This document shows, piece after piece, positions 11,734 through 22,484 of a DNA stretch of 64,000 nt; positions within the stretch are counted from its first letter, which is position 1, and each line of letters begins with the position of its first letter. The position numbers and the translations under genes are program-made. The notes beneath the pieces are model-generated. The model was not told the DNA's origin and did not search any database. It saw nothing but the letters and a program-made list of their open reading frames with translations. The stretch comes from Acanthosoma haemorrhoidale (taxonomy: Eukaryota > Arthropoda > Insecta > Hemiptera > Acanthosomatidae): NCBI GenBank assembly GCA_930367205.1, contig OV884009.1:78699189-78763188 (forward strand), written 5' to 3'.

Positions 11734-12360
11734 TTTATTCGTATTGATCTGACTCCATAAGATCATAGAAGGTGTGCCCCGAAATAGTACTATGTTCAGG
11801 GGAAGAGGAACAGGGTAGGTATTATACTCTATGTGGTCTTGGAATGACCACGAATTCACACTCGATATCTAAGGGTAGGCGAAAACCGTCCGGATCCCAA
11901 AGGCGAGTGTGAACCGGAGAGAGGCAGACTGGAACGCCGGGGGAGACGCTACTAGGTAAAGTTTGTAGGGCCACGGCGACCGTCGTCCGTGAGGAAGAGG
12001 TCTCTTCCAAGGAGGTGCTTCAATCTATCAGGAGAAGGTAATCTCTTTCAAGGAGTTTTAGCGAGACGAAGGTAGAGAATCCCACTAGGAAGGTTTGGGG
12101 TGTGACAACGCCGGACTAAAACATAGCGAGGTTAGGAAAGAGAGATGCAGAGGTAGTTGAATAAGAAAGCCATGGTTTGAGTAGAGCAGCAAGTGCCAGT
12201 GCAGAGAGAGAGCAATGGTCCTCAGGTGCCGGGTTCTGAGAGTGTCGCAAGCCTCAAATCTGGCCCCTTATATAGGCAAGTCAGAGGCTAGGCCTCACCC
12301 GCGCGCCCTAGCGGCTTCAGCTGTTTCATGCACTAGTTCCCCCCTCTCTTATCTGACGCT
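11734..12360 (-). promoter_or_regulatory. LTR-like segment with TATA box and poly(A) signal (copy 2)
   Basis: On the minus strand a TATATAAGG box (plus 12267-12275) is preceded by a G+C-rich patch (GGGCGCGCGGG, plus 12298-12310). About 530 bases follow before AATAAA (plus 11734-11739) and a G+C-rich stretch with a TGGGCGCC block (plus 11620-11640). The first 440 bases after the TATA box align with 3641-4015. The part before AATAAA aligns with 42310-42440. The order promoter, long repeated region, poly(A) signal is that of an LTR. The 62-codon minus frame at 11822-12010 lies inside it and is probably not a gene. Confidence 0.5.
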
Positions 12361-12577
12361 TTAAGGTTTTTATTATTAAAATATTGAAACATAGGTAGAT
12401 ATTTTCCGGACAGAGAAGAAGTGAACTTCTATTTATTCGTTGTGAAGAAGTTGTCACTACAGTGACATTACAGATAATAACAATAACACTGATCGTGTGT
12501 GTGGTCGGTGGTCTGTTCGTGTTTCATACAAAGGGAGACACAAAATGATTCAATCGATCAAAAATTTTAAAGGTATA

Positions 12578-12806
12578 TTTTTTTTTTCCATACATATCCT
12601 CTTGTCACAAATTTATATATGCACAAAATATAGATTCTACAAATGAATCTATTAACAATTTCTTCATTATATTTCCTGTAGCTCGGCTAAATTTTATACA
12701 AATTCTGAGTATTACACATTGTGATCTGCGCTCTTACAAAGGTATGATGATGTACATTATCCATTAATTTATTGAGCATCTTTAAAAGTGATGGGGCTTA
12801 CCTTAT
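12578..12806 (-). mobile_element. SINE-like retroposon, copy 3 (diverged)
   Basis: Shares the T-rich (minus: A-rich) end, ATAGATTCTACAAATGAATCTATT, ATATTTCCTGTAG and the terminal hairpin region AAAAGTGATGGGGCTTACCTT (12783-12803) with copies 1 and 2. It is more diverged and I could not find a convincing target duplication. Confidence 0.6.
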
Positions 12807-12829
12807 TTATCATAGGCTTAAAACTTAAA

Positions 12830-13060
12830 TCTTAACCTAATTTTTCCCGACAATCTGTTGCGATCGATGCGGGAATGGTAGTGGGGTCATAGTGTTAAAC
12901 ACTGGGTTTGTCAGGTGCTGCAACGAGTCAAAAAACTTGCTGCGTCTCCGGAGGATGAACTCACCCACCGATGGCACACCAAGCAACGGGTGCAGGTCGG
13001 CGTTCTTTAACATCTCAAGAGAGGTATGTCGGAACACTTTTTTCATGATCCCATTCTGGA
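12830..13060 (-). pseudogene. Possible LINE ORF2 C-terminal remnant
   Basis: The minus frame contains LLGVPSVGEFILRRRSKFFD and then L..L.NPVF, which resembles the C-terminal region of Jockey-type ORF2 proteins (IPSV..EI....KF...L..H.NPL). It lies about 0.9 kb downstream, on the same strand, of the RT motif at 13.8 kb, roughly the distance expected within one element. However, the DNA between them is A/T-rich and not visibly coding. It has no known host counterpart that I recognise. Confidence 0.4.
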
Positions 13061-13675
13061 ATTATCTGAGACTTTTAGCTTTATTGTCAGTCAAATGAGT
13101 TAATGGTATATTCCATCTTAAAATATGCCTATAACGATTCGGTTATCACACAATTTCGAGAAGTATGAAAAAAAAATTAATAGTAATTTTAAGGTCTATC
13201 CATTTAACAATCAATGATTTACTTGAAAATATATGCATCTTATAGTTATGCTTATTACATTTTAGCATAGAGGATGACTGTTTAATAGTCGAAAAAATTG
13301 TGGATAGACTAGTCGTTTCATTTCTTGAGTATTTTATCTATTTAATATTTTTTTATTTGCTTAAATGCTATCTCAGAGACAAAGATGATTTAAAAATATA
13401 ATGAATTTTTTATTAATCTAATAAAAAATAATAATAATTTGGTTCATAATTAGTCTCAAGACAAGTGGTAAAAATGAAATAAAAATAAAGATGAGGGCTA
13501 TTGTTTCTTTAATCGAATAGTTTATATTACATAATAAGTATCTCTTAAATCAAGTCAGAATGTCATATTCCTCAAGCCAATAACTATTGTATAGAAGTGA
13601 TAACATTTTTTATTTTTATTATTAAAGATGACGAAAAGCTGGAAAAGCCTTTTTTCTGTACATTAGTGATATAGG

Positions 13676-13900
13676 GTGGAAAGAAGTGTGCTAACATGTA
13701 GTAGTGGAGTCATTATTATAAGGGCAGGTAGCCCTTCGGAACATTACCTCGTCCATTCTTACCGGATCGAGGTCAGGCCATTAAGATATGAAGGGACCGC
13801 CGAGCACGCAATACTTCCTTGGGGAACACCAAGGTCACCTGCTTCTCAGTATTCCAGTTCAAGGAGGTTATCTATTTTTGGTTTTTTCGACAAAAATAAT
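13676..13900 (-). pseudogene. RT remnant with GVPQGSI motif
   Basis: The minus strand near 13845-13790 reads GDLGVPQGSI and then PSYLNGL, matching the RT segment GVPQGS(V/I)L.P.L(F/Y)..Y.NDL that precedes the catalytic FADD in non-LTR retrotransposons. Stops follow soon after and the FADD motif is not found. It is a decayed LINE fragment of uncertain family. Confidence 0.45.
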
Positions 13901-14031
13901 CATTCGATCCGAAAATCAGTGTTCTGGCCATTTTAAGCATCCAAATTACAAAGCCTGACTTAATTTTATTGGAGAGCAATAAAACTCTACTTTAATTCAG
14001 GCCATCTTTATCTCATTTATAGTGAAGTTAG

Positions 14032-14296
14032 CACTGATCGTGTAAGGTCAGCTTAAGCAGATAACTGACTCGTACCTACTTGAATAACTACAAGTATTCT
14101 CTGCAATGAGCCTGTCTTTCAGATTTATAACTGATACTCGCTCTCCAGAACATAAATACAATAATTAATAATATAAATTATTGATATAATAATTAAGAGA
14201 GTAATTTGTATTTTCATAAAAAATATCTTTAACCGCATGCTATACAGGGACACCTACAAATATGGGTGGCTGAAATTACGTTTAAATACGTTTTTC
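14032..14296 (-). repeat. Right inverted-repeat arm
   Basis: The reverse complement matches 11180-11445 over nearly the whole length, with several small indels. The match fades near AAAAACGTATTTAAACG (about 14290). Confidence 0.6.
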
Positions 14297-14394
14297 AGTA
14301 AATAAGACAAAAAAAAAAAAAGATTACAAAATAACTCAAGCAGTGATTTTTTTTTCAAAAACATGAAATTTCGTCAGACATTATATTTTCGTGA

Positions 14395-14655
14395 CAGGAG
14401 TCACGCTCTTCTTCAGCCTCCACTGGCTCGTATCCGATGACGCGTCGTACGGGGGAGCGTGGGGGACTTCCTACGACGAGGGAGGTGACAACCATGTGGA
14501 TTTGGGAGGTCTCTGGGCTGTTTGTAAATACTGTATGAATGAAAATTGTAAATATGGTATGAATGAGAACATTTATCACAATTACTTATTGCCTAATAGG
14601 GCAGATTGTAATTTTATCACAATAAAGAAGTTTCAATTTAAAAAAAAAAAAAAAG
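14395..14655 (+). mobile_element. Family A LINE 3' UTR with poly(A)
   Basis: Contains CTTCAGCCTCCACTGGCTCG, GGAGCGTGGGGGACTTCC, GAGGGAGGTGACAACCATGT, GGTCTCTGGGCTGTTTG, two GTATGAATGA blocks, GTAATTTTATCACAATAAAG and then A14. It is one of the best preserved 3' ends in the window. Only UTR is present, so it is a strongly 5'-truncated insertion. The 99-codon open frame across it (14391-14690) is a by-product. Confidence 0.85.
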
Positions 14656-14659
14656 ACCC

Positions 14660-16240
14660 TAGATTATTAGATCATAAACGAGTCTTATGAACAATGAAGA
14701 GTAACTAAAATATTATTAATACTTTAAATGAATTAGTAATTAAAACATTTTTCAATAATATAGAGTAGGGTATGTATTGGCAAACATTTAAGAAATCCTT
14801 GAGCGATAATTAACATCATTATTTGAAGATAATTACAATCTCCCCTAGGAAGACAATGGTTTATTGATAAAAAATATCGTATCTAAATCGTTAAGATTGA
14901 TTTTATTATGTAAATATTCGAAATGAATAGTAAAAAAATAATTAATACTCTTAATTTAATGAATAGCATCGTTTTTCAGTAACAAAATATACACTTGAAT
15001 TTTTTTTTTACCATCAATAGTGTTTCTATCATTTGTTTTTATTTTCAGTGCCTTTATAATTTTACATTTCGAAAATAATCATTTATTCGGAAATTAATGG
15101 AGCGATTTCAAATTTGAAAAGCACGCATGATGTACCCTGAGCCGAATTGCCCAAGCATTCTAATACCGATTTAATGGGAAACGTCAATTTGGTGCAATCA
15201 GATTATACATTTCAGAATGACCGGCTGGAGAGAAGATTTCAAGTGGAATACGAAATCTCTTATCGCGATAGTACTATTAATTGGAAATTGAAAATTTTAA
15301 TTGCTTTTCTGGATTTTAATTAGACCTCTATCTAACTCATCTCGCTAATTATGACTCAAAAATTGGTTTTAAGTGAATTATTTCTACGAATAAAACAAAC
15401 CTGATAAAATCTCGTTAGCCGTTTAAAACAGTTGAATTGATTTCGATTAACTTTTAAAAAGTTCTTTATTTGTAAAATTACAATTGGCTTACCCATTTAT
15501 AATTGTGAGCAGGTCAAAATTAAAAAAAGTTAATGGAATATATTTGTTATAAAATTTATGTTCATGGATTTTAGAACAAATAGTATTAACAAAGTGAAAA
15601 ATCCATGATTAACAAACCATGTGCCAATGCCTAATTCCTATAATGCCGTGTTAATAGGCGGTATATAGGTTTGATTGCCGGAGTGAACAATTTATAAATT
15701 AAACACATTTAAGTTAAGATTTTTTTAAAAATATGGATTCTAGCCCTAGAGGTAAGCTTTTTTTTTTAATGTTTGAACTGAATTAATAAAAAGTTTGGGA
15801 AGATTGTTAAATAATTTTTATTTGCGATTGAGTAGAAATTGAAATGATGATCACTAAAACACAAATTTTAAAAAGATACAACGTGCTCAGAACTTCTGAA
15901 TATATATATTTCCTGTTTACACTAGTCATGTATTTTGCATATATACAAAGTCCAATCGCATAATGTTCTAATGACTTCTAGAACCAGAAGTAATTAATAA
16001 GCCAAATCAGGAATGCCGTGATATCTTGTATGAATGAATACGAAATAAATTCAAAGGTCTAGGAGAAAAACTACTCCATTCCTTACGTTCGTTTTTTAAA
16101 GTTTTAAATCGAAACCGGGTCCAGTGATATCGTAGCTTAACGAACCTTGCGTATATGACGGTTGCCAAAACCAAGAGCTTCTAGAAGAATTATTGACAGA
16201 TATCGTCAGAAACCGGGTCGCAGATCGATACTTCCAAACA
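14660..16240. other. No gene seen
   Basis: A/T-rich DNA without repeats shared elsewhere that I could find. Confidence 0.4.
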
Positions 16241-16244
16241 AAGA

Positions 16245-16762
16245 GGGTGAAATACAAATGATGGCAGCACTGCAAAAACAAATATTTCTAAACTCATTGA
16301 AAGGTTTAATGTCATTCTTCAAGTCTCAGCACCCTCTTTTGAAATAAAAAATCCTGATTTTGAAGGTTGTACTTGAAACCCGGCAAAATTGTAACCAAGT
16401 TTATATGGATGGTATCCTATGCCCCTCAATGCCCACAAAGTTCTTATTCGTAGTCCAGCAATCGCTAAAACCTTTCTTATCCTAAGGAAGTCCAAGAAAG
16501 CCGTCACAAGGAATTAAAAAAGTATCGCCAGGAATTTTCTAGCAGAATATCTAGAACACATACAAATGAAGACATTATTCACAGTTTGTTTGTATCCTCT
16601 GATCCCGTGATCTCATAGGCCGGACCATTGTCTCACAAAACAAATTAGCTGTGCTAAAGAAGTATTGGAACTTATTCATGTATTGGAGATCAAAGATAAC
16701 AAACACCAACTTTGCAGTGATAACGAAAGCGACTTGGACATATCAAGTGATAAGTCATTATA
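16245..16762 (+). pseudogene. Decayed mobile-element-type protein (NTNDG family)
   Basis: Across two or three shifted frames the plus strand gives, in order: NTNDGSTAK (16251-16277), KLIERFNVILQ (near 16290), GWYPMPLNAHKVLIRSP (near 16405), EVQESRHKELKKYRQEF directly followed by SRISRTHTNEDI and LFVSSDPVIS (16485-16615), and an acidic C-terminus SDNESDLDISSDKSL ending at TAA 16760-16762. From memory this order matches a large family of uncharacterised arthropod proteins with GNTNDGNTARR, a MP..VHKILIHG motif, a conserved E.QE.R.K...R.R..FSRK.SR.....D segment and an acidic tail. They are multi-copy and probably transposon-derived. Stops (16248, 16617) and frameshifts show it is dead, and part of the N-terminus is missing. 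Confidence 0.7.
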
Positions 16763-18190
16763 ATTCTTTGTACATGTTTAGTTTTAGTAAGGTAAACTAT
16801 TAATGTATTGCTTAGATCAATTGTACATATTTATTTAAGTAATAACTAATTTTATTTAGCAAAATGTTTTTTTCCCATTTCCTGAATTTATTTTAGTTAC
16901 CGGGGTAAGATATCTTATAAAATTCATCTTCTAATTGCGTACAAAATTATTTCTGAATTATCTTTTTCCAACTAAGGACAAATAATTTTAACCTAAAAAA
17001 CAATTAATTTTTTTACATTGAGTTTTATCCCGCTGGATTGTGTCGACAGCCCACTGTGTGCCGGTGTGGGTAACAAGCAGGATCGTACGGATAACACATT
17101 TTTATTTACTGACTAAGCGTAAAATAATGTGAAGCCAGGCCACAGGGGTCACCACGTATTTATTTAAAAAATTGGATACTTATTATAATCATTGGTTCAG
17201 TTGATTTCAAAATTAATATAATAAATTTCATGTGTATACAATTAAGACAAAAATGTCAAAAAATTTCAACCCCAAAATAAGTGCCACTCCTGAGTTTATG
17301 TCATCCATGGTGGCCTTCCCCTACTGACCCCCCCCCCCTCCAGTGTCCTACTAAAAAATTAATTTCAGATTCCGAAATGGTAGCTCTGAGGGAAGTGTGA
17401 AACATACATGGTTGAACCACACTAAATCTAAACCACCTAATAATTTTTGTCAACTGTACCGACCCCTCCTCCCACCCCGTCGCTAAATAATATTGTTTCG
17501 AATAAAAAAAAGGATTCTAACGCGGGGAATTTTTCATTTTGTGCCCACATCGACCGGTTGAGGTGAACACGTGTTGGGCCCTAGGGTGAAAATTGGACGA
17601 TCAACTTTGCAATCAAGCTCACCGACTTTAATACCGCAGGCCAAGATTCCTTGGTGATGATTAGGATCATACTCAGATAATTAATGATCTAAATTAAACA
17701 CATGATGATTGGCATATCAAAATCGATGACACAACCCTACAGGCAGAATCGACTGTATTTGACCGTAACTTTTTGGGTTTCGCTTTTTTTTTTTTTTTCA
17801 ATATCGGAAAGACTTACCTTTTCACCTATTTCACTAATGCCTATACTATACGGCACCCTGATCAAGGTAAAAAAAGACAAATTCACAAGGGCGTCCCACA
17901 TTTGGTATTGTGAAGAAATGGAGAATATACCAATATAAAACAGGAGTGTCAATAAATAATTACCTATTTCCTATTACACAATTCTTCTAATTTTGATTGG
18001 GCTATCATACTAAATCCTTATAAGCAATATTTAATTGTTTTTTTTAAACTATAATTGCTTAATTACATCTGTAATTAACAACGCGTTCGGAACTTAAACT
18101 CGACTAATGATTTTTTAGAGGAATAATATTTTCCACGCAGTTTAAATTAATGCTCCGATGAGGCTAAAGATTAAGAAAAATATTCGTTTG
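16763..18190. other. No gene seen
   Basis: Contains a C14 tract (17324-17338) and a T16 tract (17785-17800). Overlapping 78- and 71-codon frames on opposite strands near 17.7-17.95 kb have no recognisable motifs. Confidence 0.4.
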
Positions 18191-18227
18191 ATTAGATACC
18201 CTAATCATATTGAGTAGGGTATCTAAT
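18191..18227. repeat. Perfect 13-bp inverted repeat
   Basis: ATTAGATACCCTA (18191-18203) and TAGGGTATCTAAT (18215-18227) are separated by 11 bases. No known role; it could be a small transposon footprint or a chance hairpin. Confidence 0.7.
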
Positions 18228-18815
18228 TAAATACTTCAACGTCCTAATTTGTAACTGTAGTTACACAACCCATCCTTACTTGAAAATTTGATTCATTTTG
18301 TCGAACCGTCCAAGGTCACAGCAAATCGCCTTTTTAAAGGATAAAAAAAATGTTAAATAATGAAATATTGACTATCGGATCCGTCTTGAAAACCATAAAA
18401 TACGCGTTGTTTATTATTGGATCTCAAAACCTTATTTTTTGGTTGATCTTTGAAATTATTTTTGCGTCACAGTCTTAAAAGCTATTGTAGCCATAAAATC
18501 GGAACACCTTTAACAGTTTTGGGGGTGGAACATAAAACACATATGGTGAGGTGTGAATACACCACTGTAATTGTACACCGATAGACTCATTTTGTGGCAC
18601 ACAGACAATGACTGAAAGTAAAGCTTAAGCTCCCTTCGGGCTTAGCGAACGATATCATCATATTCTTTCGATTTAAGGGCGTCACTTTTAATTGTGGTAT
18701 CATCATTTTCAATAATTATTTCTTTAAAAATCTATAGTGTGACAATGTACAGCCGATCGAAGGTCAAAAGTTTACAAAATTATTAATTTGGCATAGTTAA
18801 TTTTAGGTTCAGCTT
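18228..18815. other. No gene seen
   Basis: Unassigned A/T-rich DNA. Confidence 0.35.
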
Positions 18816-18817
18816 TC

Positions 18818-18990
18818 TTAACCGGATTCACTACTTTTTTATTACAGTAGCTACTCATTTATCCTCGTTAGACTAACTTAACTCCGACTAGACCCATCCC
18901 AAAAAGAAAAAATCATTGGGCGAGCCGGGGATCGAACCTGGGTCTCCTCCATTTAGAAACAAGAATAAGAATCACTTCCTCAGGGCCATT
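18818..18990 (-). mobile_element. tRNA-derived SINE, copy 1
   Basis: On the minus strand an A-box-like TGGCCCTGAGGAAGTG (plus 18973-18988) lies about 35 bases before a perfect B box GGTTCGATCCC (plus 18928-18938). After GGCTCGCCCAATGA comes a body with GATGGGTCTAGTCGGAGTTAA, GGATAAATGAGTAGCTACT and AGTAGTGAATCC. The same body follows the B box at 29.66 kb on the plus strand. The internal Pol III promoter plus a shared non-tRNA body defines a SINE. I see no clear tail or target duplication. Confidence 0.7.
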
Positions 18991-19084
18991 AATAATTATA
19001 ACCAAAGATAAAATACTGTGACACCCGAACTGAGGATCTCCCCAACATCTATTCGGATACCCTACCAAATGTCTCCTACAAGGT

Positions 19085-19185
19085 GGGAAAACCTAGTAAC
19101 GCACACGGCAAAACATAGAAAATGATCCGTGTTCGAGTCCAGATCCTGCAATTTTTCTTCGGCTAACAATTATCAAAGATGTTGG
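19085..19185 (+). mobile_element. Possible second SINE head (different family)
   Basis: AACCTAGTAACGCAC (19090-19104, A-box-like) precedes GATCCGTGTTCGAGTCC (19124-19140, B-box-like), followed by AGATCCTGCAATTTTTCTTCGG. The spacing fits a tRNA-like promoter. Its body does not match the 18.8-kb SINE. The A box is degenerate. Confidence 0.35.
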
Positions 19186-19189
19186 AATA

Positions 19190-20635
19190 CATTTTACTTA
19201 AAGCGGCAATATGAAGACGGTGTATATTAAATATTTCGTATAATGCGGTACAGCGGTACGTTAAAAAAGTTAGAAAGGGCTACAATGTGGTGCTTAGACA
19301 TAATTCCGACACCACTGGTGGGATATTTCCAGTTGCAAGGCTAGCCCTGCTGGTAGAGCGCCCGAAACAGAGAGGACGAAGGGATAGCTATATCTGGCAA
19401 TTCGCCATATGTCGATTGTAGAGAAATTATGCAATCGGTGCTTGGTTGTTTATCGGCAAGTTGTAGAAGGGGTGCAGCGTCGAAACAAACAAGGACCACT
19501 TAGATCAATCATATGATAAACGATCTATTTTCGTCGAGCATTTATTTTTGTTGATCATCAGATCACTTAAGAGTAATGCAACATGATTTAGCACTCCTGT
19601 CCTTAAAATAACTGCAGGAAAATTACAGCGGCGTAGTTTTCAAGGGTGGAAAAGTATGGGGATGAATCCTCACAGGAAATTCTGAAAAAACAATTTTTTA
19701 ATTACATCTAATAAGAAAATAAAAGTATATGTAACTATTGGCATTTCTATTGACCAACGCAACGGTGATTTAAACAAAAAAAAAACACAACCGTTTATAA
19801 CGATCAGCCATATTGCATATTTTTCATTTATATTATCTTTATAAAAAAACATGGAACTCCATTCAAAAATAATGCAAGTGCAGGTTATATGAACTGTTTA
19901 TTTAATATTTTACATAGATTATTACGATAGATGTGAGGAATATTTAGAATACAGATCTATGTTTGTAAGTCCAGAGAAGTAACTGGACTCGTTAAGTGCA
20001 AAAACGTGGATTGAACTCCTTGACCATTCTGAAAATATCTAATACGTGAAATTCTCTGTAATGAACGTATAAAATTTAAGATATATTGGATCATTTTCGT
20101 ACCCCCTATCGTTGGGGGTGGTTTTTTTTTTTAAGGTTTTAATTATTTTTTAGGATTTCAGGGAAAGGGAATTTTATTTATTCTCCATCCCATTTCAGCT
20201 ATCCCACAGTAATTTTTCCGATAAATAAAAAAAATAATAAGGATAAGAAGAACGAAAACAGATTATATATCATATGACTAATCTAAGTGGTTACTGTTTG
20301 TTTCGTCGCCACCCCCCTTCTCTCCGCCGAGCCGACAAACAACCACTGAGGTTCCGATAGAAGAGGATAACTCACTCCATCACCGAGCAAGCCAGGTCCA
20401 AATAAATATCTTTCTCCCTCTTCGAAAACTATGTACGCCACTGTTTTTTTACTGGCTGACAAAGATACGGAAATTCTATATTTTCGGTACTTAGGTACGG
20501 TCTAAGGCAAATTACTAAGGGGCTAGAAATTATGAACTGCCATTAACCATTAGCTGTAATTATTAAGTATGTAGGTTACATGTAAAACACATGTAATAAT
20601 AATAGATCTGTTATCCCAGGGCTATGTTCGTTAAT
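19190..20635. other. No gene seen
   Basis: A hairpin ACCCCC-TATCGTT-GGGGGT (20101-20119) is followed by T12. It looks like a bacterial terminator, but I give it no function in this context. The rest is unassigned. Confidence 0.4.
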
Positions 20636-20639
20636 AATA

Positions 20640-20900
20640 AACATTTATTTAACATAAAGTGGATTCTTTGACAGTATCAGTCCCCGCTAAAATTTACAAT
20701 GTACGAAGTAAAAACTAAAATAAGAAAAGATATAATAAAAAATATACTCATGCGCATACAAACACACATTTATCAGGAATCAAAAATATAAAATGATATG
20801 TAGACAAAAACAATATAAAGAAAAAAAAATTAGAAAGGTAAGACTAAAATACCAGCCCGAAATACCCACAGACCATAATTAGATATTCAAAATGCATCTA
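20640..20900 (-). mobile_element. Family D retroelement 3' tail
   Basis: On the plus strand ACATTTATTTAACATAAAGTGG, then TTCTTTGACAGTATCAGT, CACTAAAATTT-like and A/T-rich DNA parallel 33067-33340. On the minus strand this ends GTTAAATAAATGTTTATTATT, containing AATAAA, which suits a retroelement 3' end. Assignment to a LINE rests on the coding-like block upstream of the 33-kb copy. Confidence 0.45.
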
Positions 20901-22480
20901 CATTCATTATATACATTTACAATTTAAATTTTCAGTTTAAAAATAAAAATACCCTAATATATGTGCTTTTCATATGTATTACATTTATTTCGTGATGCCT
21001 AACAGTAACCTAGATAACGCAATAAGAATGTGAACCAACACTCTAACATTAGTTAACACTTTATGCAAATATTCATTTGTTTCTTATAGCGAATAACTAA
21101 TTAATCTTGTTTTGAACTCATTCAATTAAAGAGCGTGGCAATTGAAGCGGGGCGGGAGTACATGTAAGTCCCCTAAATAAAATTTTAATCAGTCATTATC
21201 ATTGGACGGGTCAATCGAAATTCGTAACTGTTATTGGTTATAATCACAATTATTCTAATTTGCCCAATTCTGATTGGACGTCATGCTCAACCACTATACG
21301 AAATCTCATTACTATCCCGTTGGGTTAAGGTACATGATTATAGCCTCAGAATTATATTTTAATCATATGGAAAGTATATTGAACATGACAGAAAGGCATT
21401 AAAAAAAGTGATTTATATTTTTGGCTTCCAGCCGCGAATTCCCTGAAATTGTTATCCCGTATAATATTTCCTGGTGGTACTATCCCTTTTTAAAACTTCG
21501 AGGAAAAGAACAGAACATAAGTCTTAAATAGCTTACGGTCCTAGGGGCTTGAAATTCAGTGTGCCGACTTTTTTCAAGACTGATTTTTGTTCGGGTACTT
21601 CTCGATATTACGAACCAGAACATAGAAACCAGAAGGATATGGCTGAAAAGGCTTTTGGAATTTCAGATCGTTTGGCATTTTTTCATGAAACGAAATAAAT
21701 ACTGGGAGCTGTAATACGATTTCTAAGTACCTATCTGAAAGGATATCCCCTCCCTTTAGGATTGGTAATCAGCCCTCCTAGCATAACCGACCAAGGCTTA
21801 CAGCTAAATTTATAAAATACCATATAATATTGAAAGAGATTCCGGTATTTGGGCCTGCACTGCTCCACAAAATCATCCATCGCATTTTATTATTTAAACA
21901 GACTTAGCAGAGGTTATAGTATTTAAGTGCAGTGCCAATTTTTTTTATTCAATTATTATTTTACGTGATATTACCAGATCAATGTTGTGTCGATAACTCT
22001 AAAACAAAACACCGGCTTTAACTCCGACCACTTAGTAACATTAGTCAGTCTTAACCCTTGCGTGTGCCTTCAGGCGTTACATAAATAAACAGAACTAGCT
22101 GATCCACTAAAGCTACTAAGTAGTGGGCACCTTTTTAACGTACCACCCTTTATAAACTGGGTACCTGGTATTTCAATGGATTGAGTATGAGTAAAAAGTC
22201 AACTGTGCTGTACTGAAATCCTTCGTTCAATCGAGCTGTGAAAATATGTGCTCCAGCAGTGAAGGCACATGTGTTTTTTTTCAACGGGTTAAATATTTCA
22301 AAGTCTAAAATTGCCTTATTAAGAAATACTCAAAATTATTTCTTGTCAAAATATTGTCAAATAATATGCAGTTTCATAAGTGAATAAATTACCTAGACTA
22401 TTATTAAGACGATACTATACGTAGCAATCTACACGGGATCATTTAGATTAGACATAGTGACGATCACGAGCACAAATGGA
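20901..22480. other. No gene seen
   Basis: Unassigned A/T-rich DNA. Confidence 0.4.
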
Positions 22481-22484
22481 AAAA

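Larger units (their letters stand above)
11180..14296. mobile_element. 3.1-kb unit bounded by ~265-bp inverted repeats
   Basis: The left arm 11180-11445 and right arm 14032-14296 are inverted copies. Shared blocks are TTTCAG(G/C)CACCCATAT, TAGCATGC, GAAAATACAAATTA, AATTATTATAT, AATTTATATTATTA and CACGATCAGTG. Between them lie an LTR-like segment (11734-12360), a SINE-like copy (12578-12806) and minus-strand LINE remnants (12830-13900). I saw no transposase. Long, A/T-rich terminal repeats suggest a foldback or Mutator-like non-autonomous element that received later insertions. I could not establish a target duplication. Two independent insertions of one repeat in opposite orientation is the alternative. 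Confidence 0.5.

Noticed and set aside
14391..14690. 99-codon plus frame in a family A 3' UTR
   Set aside because: The region is UTR in all copies and the frame is not conserved between them.
19260..19460. Frame with LERATMWCLDIIPTPLVG, briefly suggestive of an R1-like LINE
   Set aside because: No supporting RT motifs on either side, and stops follow immediately.
20101..20131. Hairpin followed by T12, like a rho-independent terminator
   Set aside because: The window is eukaryotic, with no gene ending there. A Pol III stop is possible, but no Pol III gene is upstream.
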